Shown here: positions 27,455-36,120 of the stretch, piece after piece
How positions within the stretch are numbered: the stretch's first letter is position 1
Layout of the letters: every line of letters begins with the position of its first letter
From: FEN-1139 sp964396375
GTDB taxonomy: Bacteria; Myxococcota_A; Polyangia; Polyangiales; Polyangiaceae
Assembly: GCA_964396375.1 (NCBI GenBank)
Contig: CAYNEY010000007.1
Span: 62,001-126,000 of the forward strand
Direction of reading: 5' to 3'
Length of the DNA stretch: 64,000 nucleotides
Position numbers and translations under genes: made by a program
Notes under the pieces: model-generated
What the model saw: only the letters and a program-made list of their open reading frames with translations
What the model was told of the DNA's origin: nothing
Database searches by the model: none

Positions 27455-28531
27455 CTACCGAACGATCACCTCATCGGGCATGTCAAAGCAGGTAGAGAGC
27501 GGCGAGACCCACTTGATCACATTATACCAGAACTGCGGGAGATTGAAGACAGTGGCGGCCGTCCGGTACTGCCCTGCCTCCCAGTCGTAGCAGGGGTTGT
27601 ACTCGGAGGCCTCACCGTTCTCCTGGCCCGTCCCCGTCCACTGGCTGGTGTAGGTCACCCACTCATCCCCGAACACGAACACACGCCCGCTCCCCACCTC
27701 TTTTGCCACGGCAAGCACCAGCCCCGCCTCGGTGGCCACCACCTGCGCGTCCGCCGGCGCGTTGATGGTGCGCCCCCGTAAGGCAGGCACTTGGCTGAGG
27801 GCGTTCGAGACCGGATGCAGAGGATCCCAGCCTGTAACCGGGATCGAGTTCCCCCAGCAGTAGCAGCAGGGAGAGTTCGGATTGGCAGGGCAGGTCGTAG
27901 TGCAGGCATCACCACCCAGCACGTCGTCGCCGTTGTAGGAGATCCCGCTTGGCGACAGCAGTTGATTGGTAGGTGCAATCTCGTAGCTATTGTTGCTGTA
28001 GTAGCCGGTGAGCGCGATGATGGCCCCGCCCGCATTGAGCCAGGTCGACACCGCGTCGATCTCTGCCTGGGTGTAGGTCCACGCTGGCTGATCTCGGTTG
28101 TCCGTGAGGTGCTGCAGGATCAAAACGTCGTAGTTGGCGAGGAGCTCGGCGGTGATGGTGGTGCGCTCGGTGAGCAGCGACACCTCGGCGGTGCTCTTGG
28201 TGTTCATCCACTGCACGAAGGCATCCGTGCTGTCCTGGTTCTCGGGGCTGCCGTAACGCGCCACTTTGCCGAGCGAACCGATGGCGATACAGGTGCAGTT
28301 GCCCGCCGCGTCGCAGCGCGGTGGCCGCCCACCGTCCAAGAGTTCGGTCGGGGTGGTGTCCACGACCAGCGCCCCGCCATTGCCCCCCGAGCCAGCCGGA
28401 GGGACCCCGGTTCCCCCACCCGCTCCCGAGGAGCTGCCTATCGCCTTCTTCTCGTCCGAGGCGCTGCAGGCCGAAGCAAGTACCAGAAATGCGAGTCCAA
28501 GGGTCCAAAACGAGCGGGAAAGGATGGTCAT
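27455..28531 (-). CDS. Secreted lipoprotein with glutamine-amidotransferase-like fold
   Basis: Lipoprotein signal peptide with lipobox LASAC (Cys at about residue 22), then a Gly-rich linker. The remaining 300 residues contain alternating beta/alpha segments (KVARYGSPENQDSTDAFVQWMN, ANYDVLILQHLTDN, AVSTWLNAGGAIIALTGYY, GRVFVFGDEWVTY), resembling the GATase1/ThuA-like fold of secreted proteins, with six or more Cys in the middle (TCPANPNSPCCYCWGN). No catalytic triad is evident. ATG 28531 has a good ribosome-binding site (GGAG, 5 bases upstream). Divergent from the PPi-PFK gene. Function unknown. Confidence 0.75.
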   Translation of the reverse strand: MTILSRSFWTLGLAFLVLASACSASDEKKAIGSSSGAGGGTGVPPAGSGGNGGALVVDTTPTELLDGGRPPRCDAAGNCTCIAIGSLGKVARYGSPENQDSTDAFVQWMNTKSTAEVSLLTERTTITAELLANYDVLILQHLTDNRDQPAWTYTQAEIDAVSTWLNAGGAIIALTGYYSNNSYEIAPTNQLLSPSGISYNGDDVLGGDACTTTCPANPNSPCCYCWGNSIPVTGWDPLHPVSNALSQVPALRGRTINAPADAQVVATEAGLVLAVAKEVGSGRVFVFGDEWVTYTSQWTGTGQENGEASEYNPCYDWEAGQYRTAATVFNLPQFWYNVIKWVSPLSTCFDMPDEVIVR

Positions 28532-28663
28532 CTCGCTCCAGAGCTTGGCAGATTTCCGCTGCCTCCGCGACTGCCCGAGTTCGGCCAAGGGCCCAGTTCA
28601 CGGAACCTTTGCAGGTGGGCTCACTCGGGCTATGCCCCGTCCCCGAAGGAGCCCATCACGCCC

Positions 28664-30316
28664 ATGACCCAGAACGTCTCCCCCCTGCAAAAGGCCCGCG
28701 CCGCCTACCGCCCCAAGCTGCCCCAGGTCTTCGCCGACAACGGACAGAACGTGGTCGCGAAGGTCGGTGAGCCCACCACCTCGGTCGCCGATGCGGAGGC
28801 GATCCAGAAGCTCTTCCCGAACTCCTTCGGCCTGCCCGTGGTCGTTTTCGAGAAGGGCAGCGGCGCTCCCCGCAGCCCGCTCAAGGTGGGGGTGATCCTC
28901 TCCGGAGGCCAGGCGCCCGGTGGCCACAACGTGATCGCGGGGCTCTACGACGGTCTCAAGGCCATCGCTCCGCAGAGCGAGCTCTACGGCTTCCTCGGCG
29001 GTCCGAGCGGGCTGGTCGACAACAAGTACCTCCGCTTCGACGATGCGACCATCGACGCCTACCGCAACACCGGGGGCTTTGACATCATCGGCTCCGGACG
29101 CACCAAGCTCGAGAAAGAGCAGCAGTTCCAGACGGTGGTCGAGAACGCGAAACGGCTCGGCATCACCGGCCTGGTGGTGATCGGCGGGGACGACAGCAAC
29201 ACCAACGCCTGCATGCTCGCCGAGTACTGCGCCAAGAACGCCACCGGGATCGGGGTCATCGGCTGCCCGAAGACCATCGACGGTGATCTCAAAAATGAGT
29301 GGATCGAGGCCTCCTTCGGCTTCGACACCGCGAGCCGCGTCTACTCCGAGCTGATCGGCAACATTCAGCGTGACGCCAACAGCGCCAAGAAGTACTGGCA
29401 CTTCATCAAGCTGATGGGTCGCTCGGCCTCGCACATCGCCCTCGAGTGCGCGCTCCAGACCCACCCCAACGTGACCTTGATCAGCGAAGAGGTGGAGACA
29501 AAGCAGCTGACCCTCCGCCAGATCGTCGAGCAGATCGCGGTCGTGGTCAAGGAGCGCGCCGAGGCCGGCCGCGATTTCGGCGTGGTGCTGGTGCCCGAAG
29601 GGCTGATCGAGTTCGTCCCAGAGCTCAAGCTCATGATCGCCGAGCTCAACGAGCTGATGTCCGATCCGTACTTCAACCAGCTCACCGACGATGATGACAA
29701 GCACCAGTTCTTGAGCAAGAAGCTCACGGCGGCCTCGGCACAGGCCTTCTCTAGTCTCCCCCACGCCATCCAGCGGCAGCTCATGATGGATCGTGATCCC
29801 CATGGCAATGTCCAGGTCTCCCGCATCGAGAGCGAGAAGCTCCTCATCGATCTGGTTGGTGACACGCTCCGCGAGTGGAAGGCCAAGGGCACCTACAAGG
29901 GCAAGTTCTCCGCCCAGAACCACTTCTTTGGCTACGAGGGGCGCTGCGCGGCCCCGTCCAACTTCGACGCGGACTACTGCTACAGCCTCGGCACCACCGC
30001 CGCCGCCCTGCTGGGTGCGAAGAAGACCGGCTACCTCTCTTCGGTGCGCAACCTGACCAAGCCCGCCAGCCAGTGGCTCGCCGGTGGGATCCCGCTCACC
30101 ATGATGATGAACCTGGAGCGCCGGCACGGTAAGGAGAAGCCGGTGATCAAAAAGGCGTTGGTCGAGCTCGACGGCAAGCCCTTCCGCACCCTGCTCGAGA
30201 ACCGGGAGCGCTGGGCGAAGGAGGACGACTACCAGTACCCGGGGCCCATCCAGTATTTTGGTCCGAGCGAGGTCTGTGACAGGCCTTCGGAGACGATTCT
30301 CCTCGAACGCTGCTGA
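28664..30316 (+). CDS. pfp: Pyrophosphate-dependent 6-phosphofructokinase (long, plant-type clade)
   Basis: Interconverts fructose 6-phosphate and fructose 1,6-bisphosphate using pyrophosphate. The nucleotide/PPi site reads VVIGGDDSNTNA (Asp after GGD marks PPi use; ATP enzymes have GGDGS), and the catalytic segment reads PKTIDGDLKN, where the Lys is also a PPi-PFK mark. The start VGVILSGGQAPGGHNVIAGL and later MGRSASHIALECAL are as in plant PFP beta subunits. From ATG 28664 it has 550 residues, right for this clade. The open frame goes back to 27791 across the divergent lipoprotein gene and is discarded. A second, different PFK lies at 43.5-44.8 kb. Confidence 0.93.
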   Translation: MTQNVSPLQKARAAYRPKLPQVFADNGQNVVAKVGEPTTSVADAEAIQKLFPNSFGLPVVVFEKGSGAPRSPLKVGVILSGGQAPGGHNVIAGLYDGLKAIAPQSELYGFLGGPSGLVDNKYLRFDDATIDAYRNTGGFDIIGSGRTKLEKEQQFQTVVENAKRLGITGLVVIGGDDSNTNACMLAEYCAKNATGIGVIGCPKTIDGDLKNEWIEASFGFDTASRVYSELIGNIQRDANSAKKYWHFIKLMGRSASHIALECALQTHPNVTLISEEVETKQLTLRQIVEQIAVVVKERAEAGRDFGVVLVPEGLIEFVPELKLMIAELNELMSDPYFNQLTDDDDKHQFLSKKLTAASAQAFSSLPHAIQRQLMMDRDPHGNVQVSRIESEKLLIDLVGDTLREWKAKGTYKGKFSAQNHFFGYEGRCAAPSNFDADYCYSLGTTAAALLGAKKTGYLSSVRNLTKPASQWLAGGIPLTMMMNLERRHGKEKPVIKKALVELDGKPFRTLLENRERWAKEDDYQYPGPIQYFGPSEVCDRPSETILLERC

Positions 30317-30607
30317 ATCCCTCTGGATTCTAACAATTCCGGCTAGATGGAATCACAAGGGGCCCGGCCGAGCCGGGTGCAAGCGAGCATCACTTCATGC
30401 AATCCCGCTTGTGCCTGGCTGGTCTGCCTCCTCCCAAACTGGGGCTGACGCTCCCCCATGATCGAGAAATCAGTCTTGCCAGCAGAAATCGCCCGGCTAG
30501 ACTCCCCAAAAGTGGCCGAGCCGGCTTCCCGGTGAGGCGAGGAAAAATGGCCGCGCCGGCTCCCGGCGTGCCACGATGTTCACTTCCTGGAAGGTAGGAT
30601 CACTGCA

Positions 30608-31447
30608 ATGAAACGAATGATCGAGCTCGGCTCCTTAGCTCTTGGCGCGATTCTGATGGTTAGCTTCGCTGGCTGTGACGACAGCAGCAGCGACAGCGAC
30701 AACACCGGCGGCGGTACGGGCGTCGGTCCCGGCCAGGGTGGCGGCACCCTCGTCGCGGCGGGCGGCGGCACCGGGTTGGCTACCGGCCAAGGTGGCGCTG
30801 CCCCCGGTCAGGGCGGCGGCACCGGCACCAACGTCGGCACTCCCTGCGGCACCAACATCCTCGCCGGAGAACTCGGCGCGGAAGGCAACTGGGTCGGCGG
30901 CGATCCGGCCAGCACCGAAGACAACGCCTGCGGCGTTCAGGGTGCCCTCTACGCCTACGGCGACGGCACCTCCTGCACCCTGCCGGCCAACAACAACCCC
31001 TGCTCGGGCGGCGTGTGCACGATCAGCGGTGCGACGGTCCAGGATACGGACTGGAGCGCCTGGGGCTGCGGCATCGGCCTCTCGCTCAATGACTCGGGCG
31101 GCAGCCCCTCGGTCAAGAGCCCCTACGCGGGCAACGCCAACGGGTTCCAGGTGACCATCGGCGGCTCGTTTGTTCAAGAACTTCGCGTCAGCTACACATC
31201 TTCGGCGGACACCACTGGTCAGGTCTCCCCCTTCGTGGGTGGCACCAATCAGGGGAGCACCATCGCCGGCCCCGGCACCTACACCGTGCTCTTCTCTGAC
31301 GTCTCCTGCCCGCCCAGCACCTGGGGTACCTGCAACCCCCTCACCACCACCCCCTACGACCTCCAGTTCCAGATCTGCGGTGGTGGGCCGACCGGGACGG
31401 TGGCGTCCTACACGCTCAGCATCACCGACATCACCCCCGTCAGCTGA
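30608..31447 (+). CDS. Lipoprotein with Gly-rich linker and a repeated unnamed beta-rich domain (copy 1)
   Basis: Lipoprotein signal (SFAGC, Cys23), about 50 residues of Gly/Thr/Gln-rich linker (GGGT, GQGG), then a domain of about 190 residues starting CGTNILAGELGAEGNW and containing VQGALYAYGDGTSC, ISGATVQDTDW, CGIGLSLNDSGG, SYTSSADTTGQVSPF, PGTYTVLF and SCPPSTWGTCNPL. The same domain, highly similar over its whole length, forms the end of the lipoprotein at 44.9-46.0 kb. The pattern of short beta strands and paired Cys is like carbohydrate-binding modules, and the cellulase genes nearby make sugar binding plausible, but this is inference. A strong terminator follows. Confidence 0.8.
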   Translation: MKRMIELGSLALGAILMVSFAGCDDSSSDSDNTGGGTGVGPGQGGGTLVAAGGGTGLATGQGGAAPGQGGGTGTNVGTPCGTNILAGELGAEGNWVGGDPASTEDNACGVQGALYAYGDGTSCTLPANNNPCSGGVCTISGATVQDTDWSAWGCGIGLSLNDSGGSPSVKSPYAGNANGFQVTIGGSFVQELRVSYTSSADTTGQVSPFVGGTNQGSTIAGPGTYTVLFSDVSCPPSTWGTCNPLTTTPYDLQFQICGGGPTGTVASYTLSITDITPVS

Positions 31448-31471
31448 GTTCGAAAGCTCGGGTGTGAGAAG

Positions 31472-31505
31472 AGAGGCGTCCCTCCGGGGGCGCCTCTTCT
31501 TGCTT
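31472..31505 (+). terminator. Intrinsic terminator of the lipoprotein gene
   Basis: An 11-bp stem (AGAGGCGTCCC at 31472-31482 with GGGGCGCCTCT at 31487-31497, one G-T pair) with a 4-base loop, followed by the T-rich tail TCTTGCTT. It lies 25 bases after the stop codon of the lipoprotein gene. Confidence 0.9.
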
Positions 31506-31965
31506 GAGCCGCCGACACGGCGAAACGCATCCCAGTCAAAGGAAGCGAAGGCTTCTCCTACGTTGCTCTCTGACCCTCTGCCTATTTGCTTCAGCGGCAC
31601 CTTCGGGACCTGCCACCACACCACAACGTCCCGTAACGCACTCGCGAGCGCTCGCCTGGAAGCACGCCCTCCCAGCATGAAGTGTAACCCTTGCGCGCTG
31701 CAGCCACGAATTGGCAGAAGCTTGCACGTACCAGCGCCTCGCGACTTCGCACCCGAGCCCACCCAACCTGCCACCAGAACTTACAAATGCCCGCCGGTGG
31801 CGCAGCCCCTCAAGACACACCCAAGCAACGCTGGCGCGCTACCGGGATCCTGACCGCCCGAGCAGTCGAGTCGAGACCGCCGGCAGGCCACGCGAACAGG
31901 AAGCGGCCCGGGCAGAACCACGCCCAACCCGAGCGGGCGTGGTCCACCCCGCGGCGCGAGCCTAA
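31506..31965. other. Intergenic region, nothing recognised
   Basis: About 460 bases between a terminator and the end of a minus-strand gene. Open frames here are short, Pro/Arg-rich and without domains. No RNA gene, repeat or clear hairpin was seen. Confidence 0.5.
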
Positions 31966-32550
31966 CTACTGCGGCAACCAAGACTTGTAGTAGTCAACCT
32001 CGTACTTGACCCTCCAACTAGGCCCACCAGTCCCCCAATTCAACCGCCACGCACTGTGGCCGGCACATATTGAGGTCTTCACGAGTGTGTAGCCCCTGGT
32101 CCCAACAGTCGCGACGTAGGAGACACCATAGCTCTGATTCGGGCGGAACTCTGGCTTGGAACCATTGTTGAACCAGAGCTTGATGAACGAAGTCGCAACG
32201 ACAGGATTGTTGTTGTAGTACGAGCACGTGTTGACGCCAGAGTCGCTGATGGTGACAGGAAGGCCAACCTGTACAAGCGCGTCCTTCGCGCTCGGGCCCC
32301 ACGCGTCCGAAGTCACCGACCAGTCAGTCCAGTGTTGACCAACCTTGGTGCTAGTGCTGATCTTGACGTGGAGATTGTCCTGAACCAGTTGCGAGCAGGA
32401 CGATGGTGCATTCGACTCATCCTTCTGCAGGACGCCACCAGCCACGCTTCGAAGCCTCCCAAATGTGTACTCCGCCATTGAAGGCGAGGCCACAGCGAAA
32501 ACCAACGACGCGGCATACAAGCCAGCCAGCTTCACGAGCAATTTGTTCAC
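31966..32550 (-). CDS. Small secreted protein of unknown family, atypical composition
   Basis: 194 residues beginning with a clear signal peptide (NKLLVKLAGLYAASLVFAVASPSMA, cleavage before EYTFG). The mature part is rich in Ser, Thr, Asn, Tyr and Trp with three or four Cys (SSCSQL, NTCSYYNNN, SICAG) and beta-strand-like segments, ending YEVDYYKSWLPQ; no domain recognised. The GTG start at 32550 has a strong ribosome-binding site (GGGAGGG, 6 bases upstream). The coding DNA is visibly less GC-rich than its neighbours and uses A/T-ending codons, and IS-like terminal repeats lie 140 bases upstream, both suggesting acquisition by transfer. Confidence 0.78.
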   Translation of the reverse strand: MNKLLVKLAGLYAASLVFAVASPSMAEYTFGRLRSVAGGVLQKDESNAPSSCSQLVQDNLHVKISTSTKVGQHWTDWSVTSDAWGPSAKDALVQVGLPVTISDSGVNTCSYYNNNPVVATSFIKLWFNNGSKPEFRPNQSYGVSYVATVGTRGYTLVKTSICAGHSAWRLNWGTGGPSWRVKYEVDYYKSWLPQ

Positions 32551-32691
32551 GTTACCCTCCCAATCGCGCCTTATGAAATTGGTCCTCTGGGCGGAATGGG
32601 CGCACTTTCACCCCACCCGTTTGCGCCTCTCTACCAGAAGTAGGCGAGTCTTGTCAATGCGTCCTTGCTTGCCACCAGTGCGTATTGCGGC

Positions 32692-32746
32692 CATCGTGAA
32701 CAACCATTTCGCGGCATCGTGAACACGTGTTTCGGGCATCGTGAAC
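32692..32746. mobile_element. Probable remnant of an insertion-sequence end (three short repeats)
   Basis: CATCGTGAAC occurs three times, at 32692-32701, 32715-32724 and 32737-32746, with 22-23 base spacing and partly conserved flanks (TTCGCGG/TTCGGG before it). Such multiple terminal repeats are a known trait of IS21-family ends. No transposase fragment could be recognised on either side, so this would be a solo end; the family assignment is inference. Confidence 0.45.
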
Positions 32747-33280
32747 GGAGCGAAGCGACGCGAGCTGGTCGACCTATCAGTCTGCTAGGGTGACGTCCGA
32801 CTTCCTGGTCACCTCAGGTCTACGGGTGGGTCCTTTCAGTTCCACCAGACCAGAGAGATTCATCGGCACCAACGTCGAGCGAGATCACGCCATCGCTCTC
32901 TGACCCGATGAGGCTCTCGAGTCCGGGCCGTGCCTGCAACAACGGTCAAGGGGAGCACAAGACCTGCGGCACGGAGCCGCGCATGGCGGCAGGTCCCCGA
33001 TCGTGCTGACCGATTGGGGCCAGAAGACGCAACCAGAATCATGTTGCGAATTCGTGTCGCCCGGAGTCCCGACTGGGCGGGACAGAGGCGCCCGCAGTCT
33101 CCGCGAGGGACCGGCGTCAAGAGCCCCATCTCTCCGACTATGGAGCGAGACTACACCGCAACGCGTGTCGGCTGCCTCTCCGGCGCATCGTGCCGAAGAA
33201 CCGGCCGGTCCAGGGATCTGGGATGCCCTGCCTTCAACGGGCCCAGCCCCAGAAATCTCCCCTGCCCCCCCTTGCGGCCG
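32747..33280. other. Intergenic region, no gene supported
   Basis: About 530 bases between the IS-like repeats and the metY operator. The open frames on both strands are Arg/Pro-rich, overlap one another and match nothing I recognise. It may include decayed remains of a mobile element. Confidence 0.45.
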
Positions 33281-33294
33281 TCTGTTATAACAGA
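33281..33294 (+). promoter_or_regulatory. Perfect 14-bp palindrome upstream of metY, probable operator overlapping the -10 element
   Basis: TCTGTTATAACAGA equals its own reverse complement. It is centred about 19 bases before the metY start and contains TATAAC, a good -10 hexamer. If that is the -10, transcription would begin about 7-9 bases before the ATG, which fits the absence of any ribosome-binding site (a leaderless or near-leaderless mRNA). The XRE-type regulator encoded directly after metY is the natural candidate to bind here and autoregulate the operon. Binding is inferred only. Confidence 0.6.
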
Positions 33295-33306
33295 TATACA
33301 TCAGTC

Positions 33307-34593
33307 ATGTTGCCATCCGAAAACGCTCGCCCCGAGACCCAGCTCCTCCACGCCGGCTACGACAAGAGTGAGACCCGCGCCTGCGCGGTGCCGATCTACC
33401 AGACTACCTCCTATCTGTTCGACAGCACGGAACACGCGGCGGAGCTGTTCGGCTTGAAGAAGTTCGGGAACATCTACACCCGCCTGATGAACCCCACCAC
33501 CGACGTGTTCGAGAAGCGGGTGGCAGCTCTGGAGGGCGGGGCCGGCGCGCTTGCGGTGGCGAGCGGCCAGAGCGCGATCACCTTGGCGCTGCTCAACCTG
33601 GCCCAGGCCGGCGACGAAATCGTCTCGCTGGATAACCTCTACGGGGGCACGTACAATCTCTTTCACTACACCTTCGCGCGCTTTGGCATCACCGTGCGCT
33701 TCGCGCCGTCCAAGGATCTGGCCGCCGTCGAGGCAGCGATCACCCCGAAGACTCGAGCGCTCTACGCCGAATCCCTCGGTAACCCGAAGCTCGATGTGGC
33801 GGACATCGCCGCGCTCTCGGCGATCGCGAAGCGGCACGGGATCCCGCTCGTGATCGACAACACCCTCACCCCGTACCTGCTCCAACCCATCGCCCATGGC
33901 GCAGACATCGTGGTCTATTCTGCCACCAAGTACCTGGGTGGCCACGGCACCTCCCTCGGCGGGGTGATCGTCGATAGCGGGCGCTTCAAATGGGAATCGG
34001 GCAAGTTTCCGACCATCGCCGGCCCCGATCCGAGCTACCACGGCATTGACTTCGTGGAGGCGCTGCGCCCACTCGGGAACATCGCCTACATCATCAAGGC
34101 GCGCACCGTGCTGCTCCGTGATCTCGGTCCGGCGCTCGCCCCCATGAACGCGTGGCTGTTGCTGCAGGGGCTCGAGACTTTGCACCTCAGGATGCAGCGC
34201 CACTCGGAGAACGCTCTTCGGGTAGCGCGGCACCTCGGAAAGCACCCGAAGGTGGCCTGGGTCAACTACCCGGGGCTCGAGAACAGCCCGGAGCATGAGC
34301 GGGCGGGCCGCTACCTGCCAAAGGGCGCCTCGGGGATCCTCGGTTTCGGGATCGTGGGTGGGGCGGAGGCCGGTCGACGCTTCATCGATGGGCTGAAGCT
34401 GCTCTCGCACTTGGCGAACGTGGGGGACGCGAAATCCCTCGCCATCCACCCCGCCAGCACCACCCACCAACAACTCACCGAGTCCGAGCAGTTGGCGACC
34501 GGCGTCACTCCCGACTTCGTCCGGCTCAGCATCGGCATCGAGAACATCGACGACATCCTTCTCGACATCGATCAAGCCCTCGCGGGGGCGTGA
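33307..34593 (+). CDS. metY: O-acetylhomoserine sulfhydrylase (Cys/Met metabolism PLP enzyme)
   Basis: Makes homocysteine (methionine pathway) from O-acetylhomoserine and sulfide. It has the fold-type I PLP family pattern: PIYQTTSYLFDSTEHAAELF near the start, RLMNPTTDVFEKRVAALEGG, SLDNLYGGTYNLFHYT, the PLP Asp in VIDNTLTPYL and the PLP Lys in SATKYLGGHGTSLGG. The family end is complete (THQQLTESEQLATGVTPDFVRLSIGIE). 428 residues from ATG 33307; the frame open from 33190 lacks similarity and runs through the operator. The close relative cystathionine gamma-synthase is possible, but the longer SATKYLGGHGTSLGG region favours MetY. The regulator starts directly after the stop. Confidence 0.9.
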   Translation: MLPSENARPETQLLHAGYDKSETRACAVPIYQTTSYLFDSTEHAAELFGLKKFGNIYTRLMNPTTDVFEKRVAALEGGAGALAVASGQSAITLALLNLAQAGDEIVSLDNLYGGTYNLFHYTFARFGITVRFAPSKDLAAVEAAITPKTRALYAESLGNPKLDVADIAALSAIAKRHGIPLVIDNTLTPYLLQPIAHGADIVVYSATKYLGGHGTSLGGVIVDSGRFKWESGKFPTIAGPDPSYHGIDFVEALRPLGNIAYIIKARTVLLRDLGPALAPMNAWLLLQGLETLHLRMQRHSENALRVARHLGKHPKVAWVNYPGLENSPEHERAGRYLPKGASGILGFGIVGGAEAGRRFIDGLKLLSHLANVGDAKSLAIHPASTTHQQLTESEQLATGVTPDFVRLSIGIENIDDILLDIDQALAGA

Positions 34594-35223
34594 GTGGCCG
34601 AGAAGCGGCGGCGGGCCGCCCCGCCAGCCCCGGCCTCACCGGGCGGTGAGCTCGGTCCGCCCGAGGTCGGAGCAGCCCTGCGCAGGTTGCGCCACGAGCG
34701 AGGGCTCTCCCTCGAGGAGCTCAGCCAGGCCTCGGGGGTGAGCCGCGCGATGCTAAATCAGATCGAGCTCGGGCGGAGCACTCCCACGGTCACGGTGGTC
34801 TGGAAGATCGCCCAGGCCCTCGGCGTGCCTTTCACGGCGCTGCTCGGTGAGCCCGAGACGGAGAGCCAGCTCCTGCGGGCCCGCGACGCCAAGTGGATCC
34901 GCTCGCGCGACGGACAGTACGCCTCGCGCGCCCTATTTCTGCCGGGGCGGCGCGGGGAAGTCGAGTTCTACGAGCTGTGGTTCGCGCCGGGCAGCGACCA
35001 GAAGTACGCGCCGCACGACCCAGGCACGACCGAGAGCATCGTGGTGGCCAGCGGCAGCCTGGTGGTGACGACGGGAGCCGAGCAGGTGACGCTTCAGGCG
35101 GGGGATGCCCTCACCTACCCCGCCGATCGGCGCCACCGCTACCAGAACGCCTCGGCCTCGGAGACGCGGCTGTACTGCGTGATCACCTACCGACGCGGCC
35201 CGGCACGCGACTCTGGTGCGTGA
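34594..35223 (+). CDS. XRE-family HTH regulator with C-terminal cupin domain
   Basis: HTH at about residues 27-85 (LRRLRHERGLSLEELSQASGVSRAMLNQIELGRSTPTVTVVWKIAQALG) and a cupin barrel at about 125-200 (FYELWFAPGSDQKYAPHDPGTTESIVVASGSLVV, then AGDALTYPADRRHRYQNAS). Same architecture as E. coli SutR (YdcN), a regulator of sulfur utilisation, which matches its position: the GTG start follows the metY stop with no gap. It likely senses a sulfur metabolite through the cupin and controls metY via the palindrome at 33281. The effector is not deducible from sequence. Confidence 0.88.
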   Translation: MAEKRRRAAPPAPASPGGELGPPEVGAALRRLRHERGLSLEELSQASGVSRAMLNQIELGRSTPTVTVVWKIAQALGVPFTALLGEPETESQLLRARDAKWIRSRDGQYASRALFLPGRRGEVEFYELWFAPGSDQKYAPHDPGTTESIVVASGSLVVTTGAEQVTLQAGDALTYPADRRHRYQNASASETRLYCVITYRRGPARDSGA

Positions 35224-35245
35224 GCCCCGTCAGCCGCTCACGCAC
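35216..35245. terminator. Hairpin across the ends of two convergent genes, possible bidirectional terminator
   Basis: GTGCGTGAG at 35216-35224 pairs perfectly with CTCACGCAC at 35237-35245, loop of 12 bases. It spans the stop codons of the XRE-cupin gene and of the convergent Cys-rich lipoprotein gene. No T-run, so termination efficiency is uncertain. Confidence 0.5.
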
Positions 35246-35919
35246 TCCCACTCGGAGTTCTCTGGGTTGCACGCGCAGAGCGTGGTGGTGCCTCCACCCG
35301 GTCCGCCACCGCCGGTGGTCGTGCACACGGTGTCGCTGGCAGAGTCACAGGCGTCCCCCGACTCCGTGCCCTCTGCGCAGGTGAGCTCCTCACTGGCCTC
35401 GCAGGACCAGGTGGAGGTCTGCGGATCGCAGGTGCAGGTGGTTCCCACGTTCTGCCCAAAGGTGACGGTGCAGGTGTCATCAGTGCCCGGCTCGCAGTCG
35501 TCGCCATCCTCGAGCCCCCGCTCGCACAGGACATCCGTGGTCGCCGTGCAGCTGTCCATCGCACCCCGGCAATCCAGCTCACCCCCGTCGCAGCTGCAGG
35601 TGTAGGTGAGGCTCTCGTCGTTGGGGCAGAGGGCCGTGCAGTCCTCGGTGCATTCCTCGAGCAGCAGGCAGTCCTCGGCGGTTACGGTCGCACCGCCGAG
35701 TCCCTGGGCACCGGCGGTGCCGCCGAGGGAGCCGCTGCCCGAGGCGCCGAAGCGCCCCCCGGTCCCGGATGGCACGTAGCCGGCAACCCCAGCCGTGCCC
35801 AGGTTGCCACCCACCGCATCATCGCTTCCGCCCTCGTCTCCCTCGCATGCGAGGGGCATCAGCCAAAGGCTCGCACAGGCCAAAAGGATCACTTGGGTAC
35901 CACCGCGTGAGTTCTTCAT
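35230..35919 (-). CDS. Cysteine-rich lipoprotein of unknown function
   Basis: Lipobox LMPLAC (Cys about residue 25), Gly-rich linker (about 35-80), then about 150 residues with some twenty Cys. Two similar modules can be seen: CERGLEDGDDCEPGTDDTCTVTFG with TTCTCDPQTSTWSCE, and CAEGTESGDACDSASDTVCTTT with TLCACNPENSEWECV, preceded by a partial one (CPNDESLTYTCSCDGGELDC). These look like small disulfide-bonded extracellular domains. Start ATG 35919 has an AAGGAG 8 bases upstream. Cell-surface protein; partner unknown. Confidence 0.8.
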   Translation of the reverse strand: MKNSRGGTQVILLACASLWLMPLACEGDEGGSDDAVGGNLGTAGVAGYVPSGTGGRFGASGSGSLGGTAGAQGLGGATVTAEDCLLLEECTEDCTALCPNDESLTYTCSCDGGELDCRGAMDSCTATTDVLCERGLEDGDDCEPGTDDTCTVTFGQNVGTTCTCDPQTSTWSCEASEELTCAEGTESGDACDSASDTVCTTTGGGGPGGGTTTLCACNPENSEWECVSG

Positions 35920-36120
35920 GACGACACTCCTTCGCCTTGCTCTTCCCTCGACCGGCTTCCGGGCTCGCGCTGATTGGCGTTGCGTGGGCGCGTGACCGCG
36001 AATCGTTCGAGCTGGCGTGCCCGATCATCCCAGCTTCCTCTGCCACGAACCAGGGGATTTTTCAGTGCATTTCGTCACGGGAGGCGAAACGTGAGCAGGC
36101 ACGATTCTTCTCGCGCAGTG

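Noticed and set aside
27791..28663. Long N-terminal extension of the PPi-phosphofructokinase
   Set aside because: It runs across the divergent lipoprotein gene and its promoter; the family start fits ATG 28664.
31170..31853. Open frame crossing the end of the lipoprotein gene
   Set aside because: It passes through a strong terminator and overlaps a real gene in another frame.
32747..33280. Transposase remnant next to the IS-like repeats
   Set aside because: No transposase motif could be recognised in any frame.
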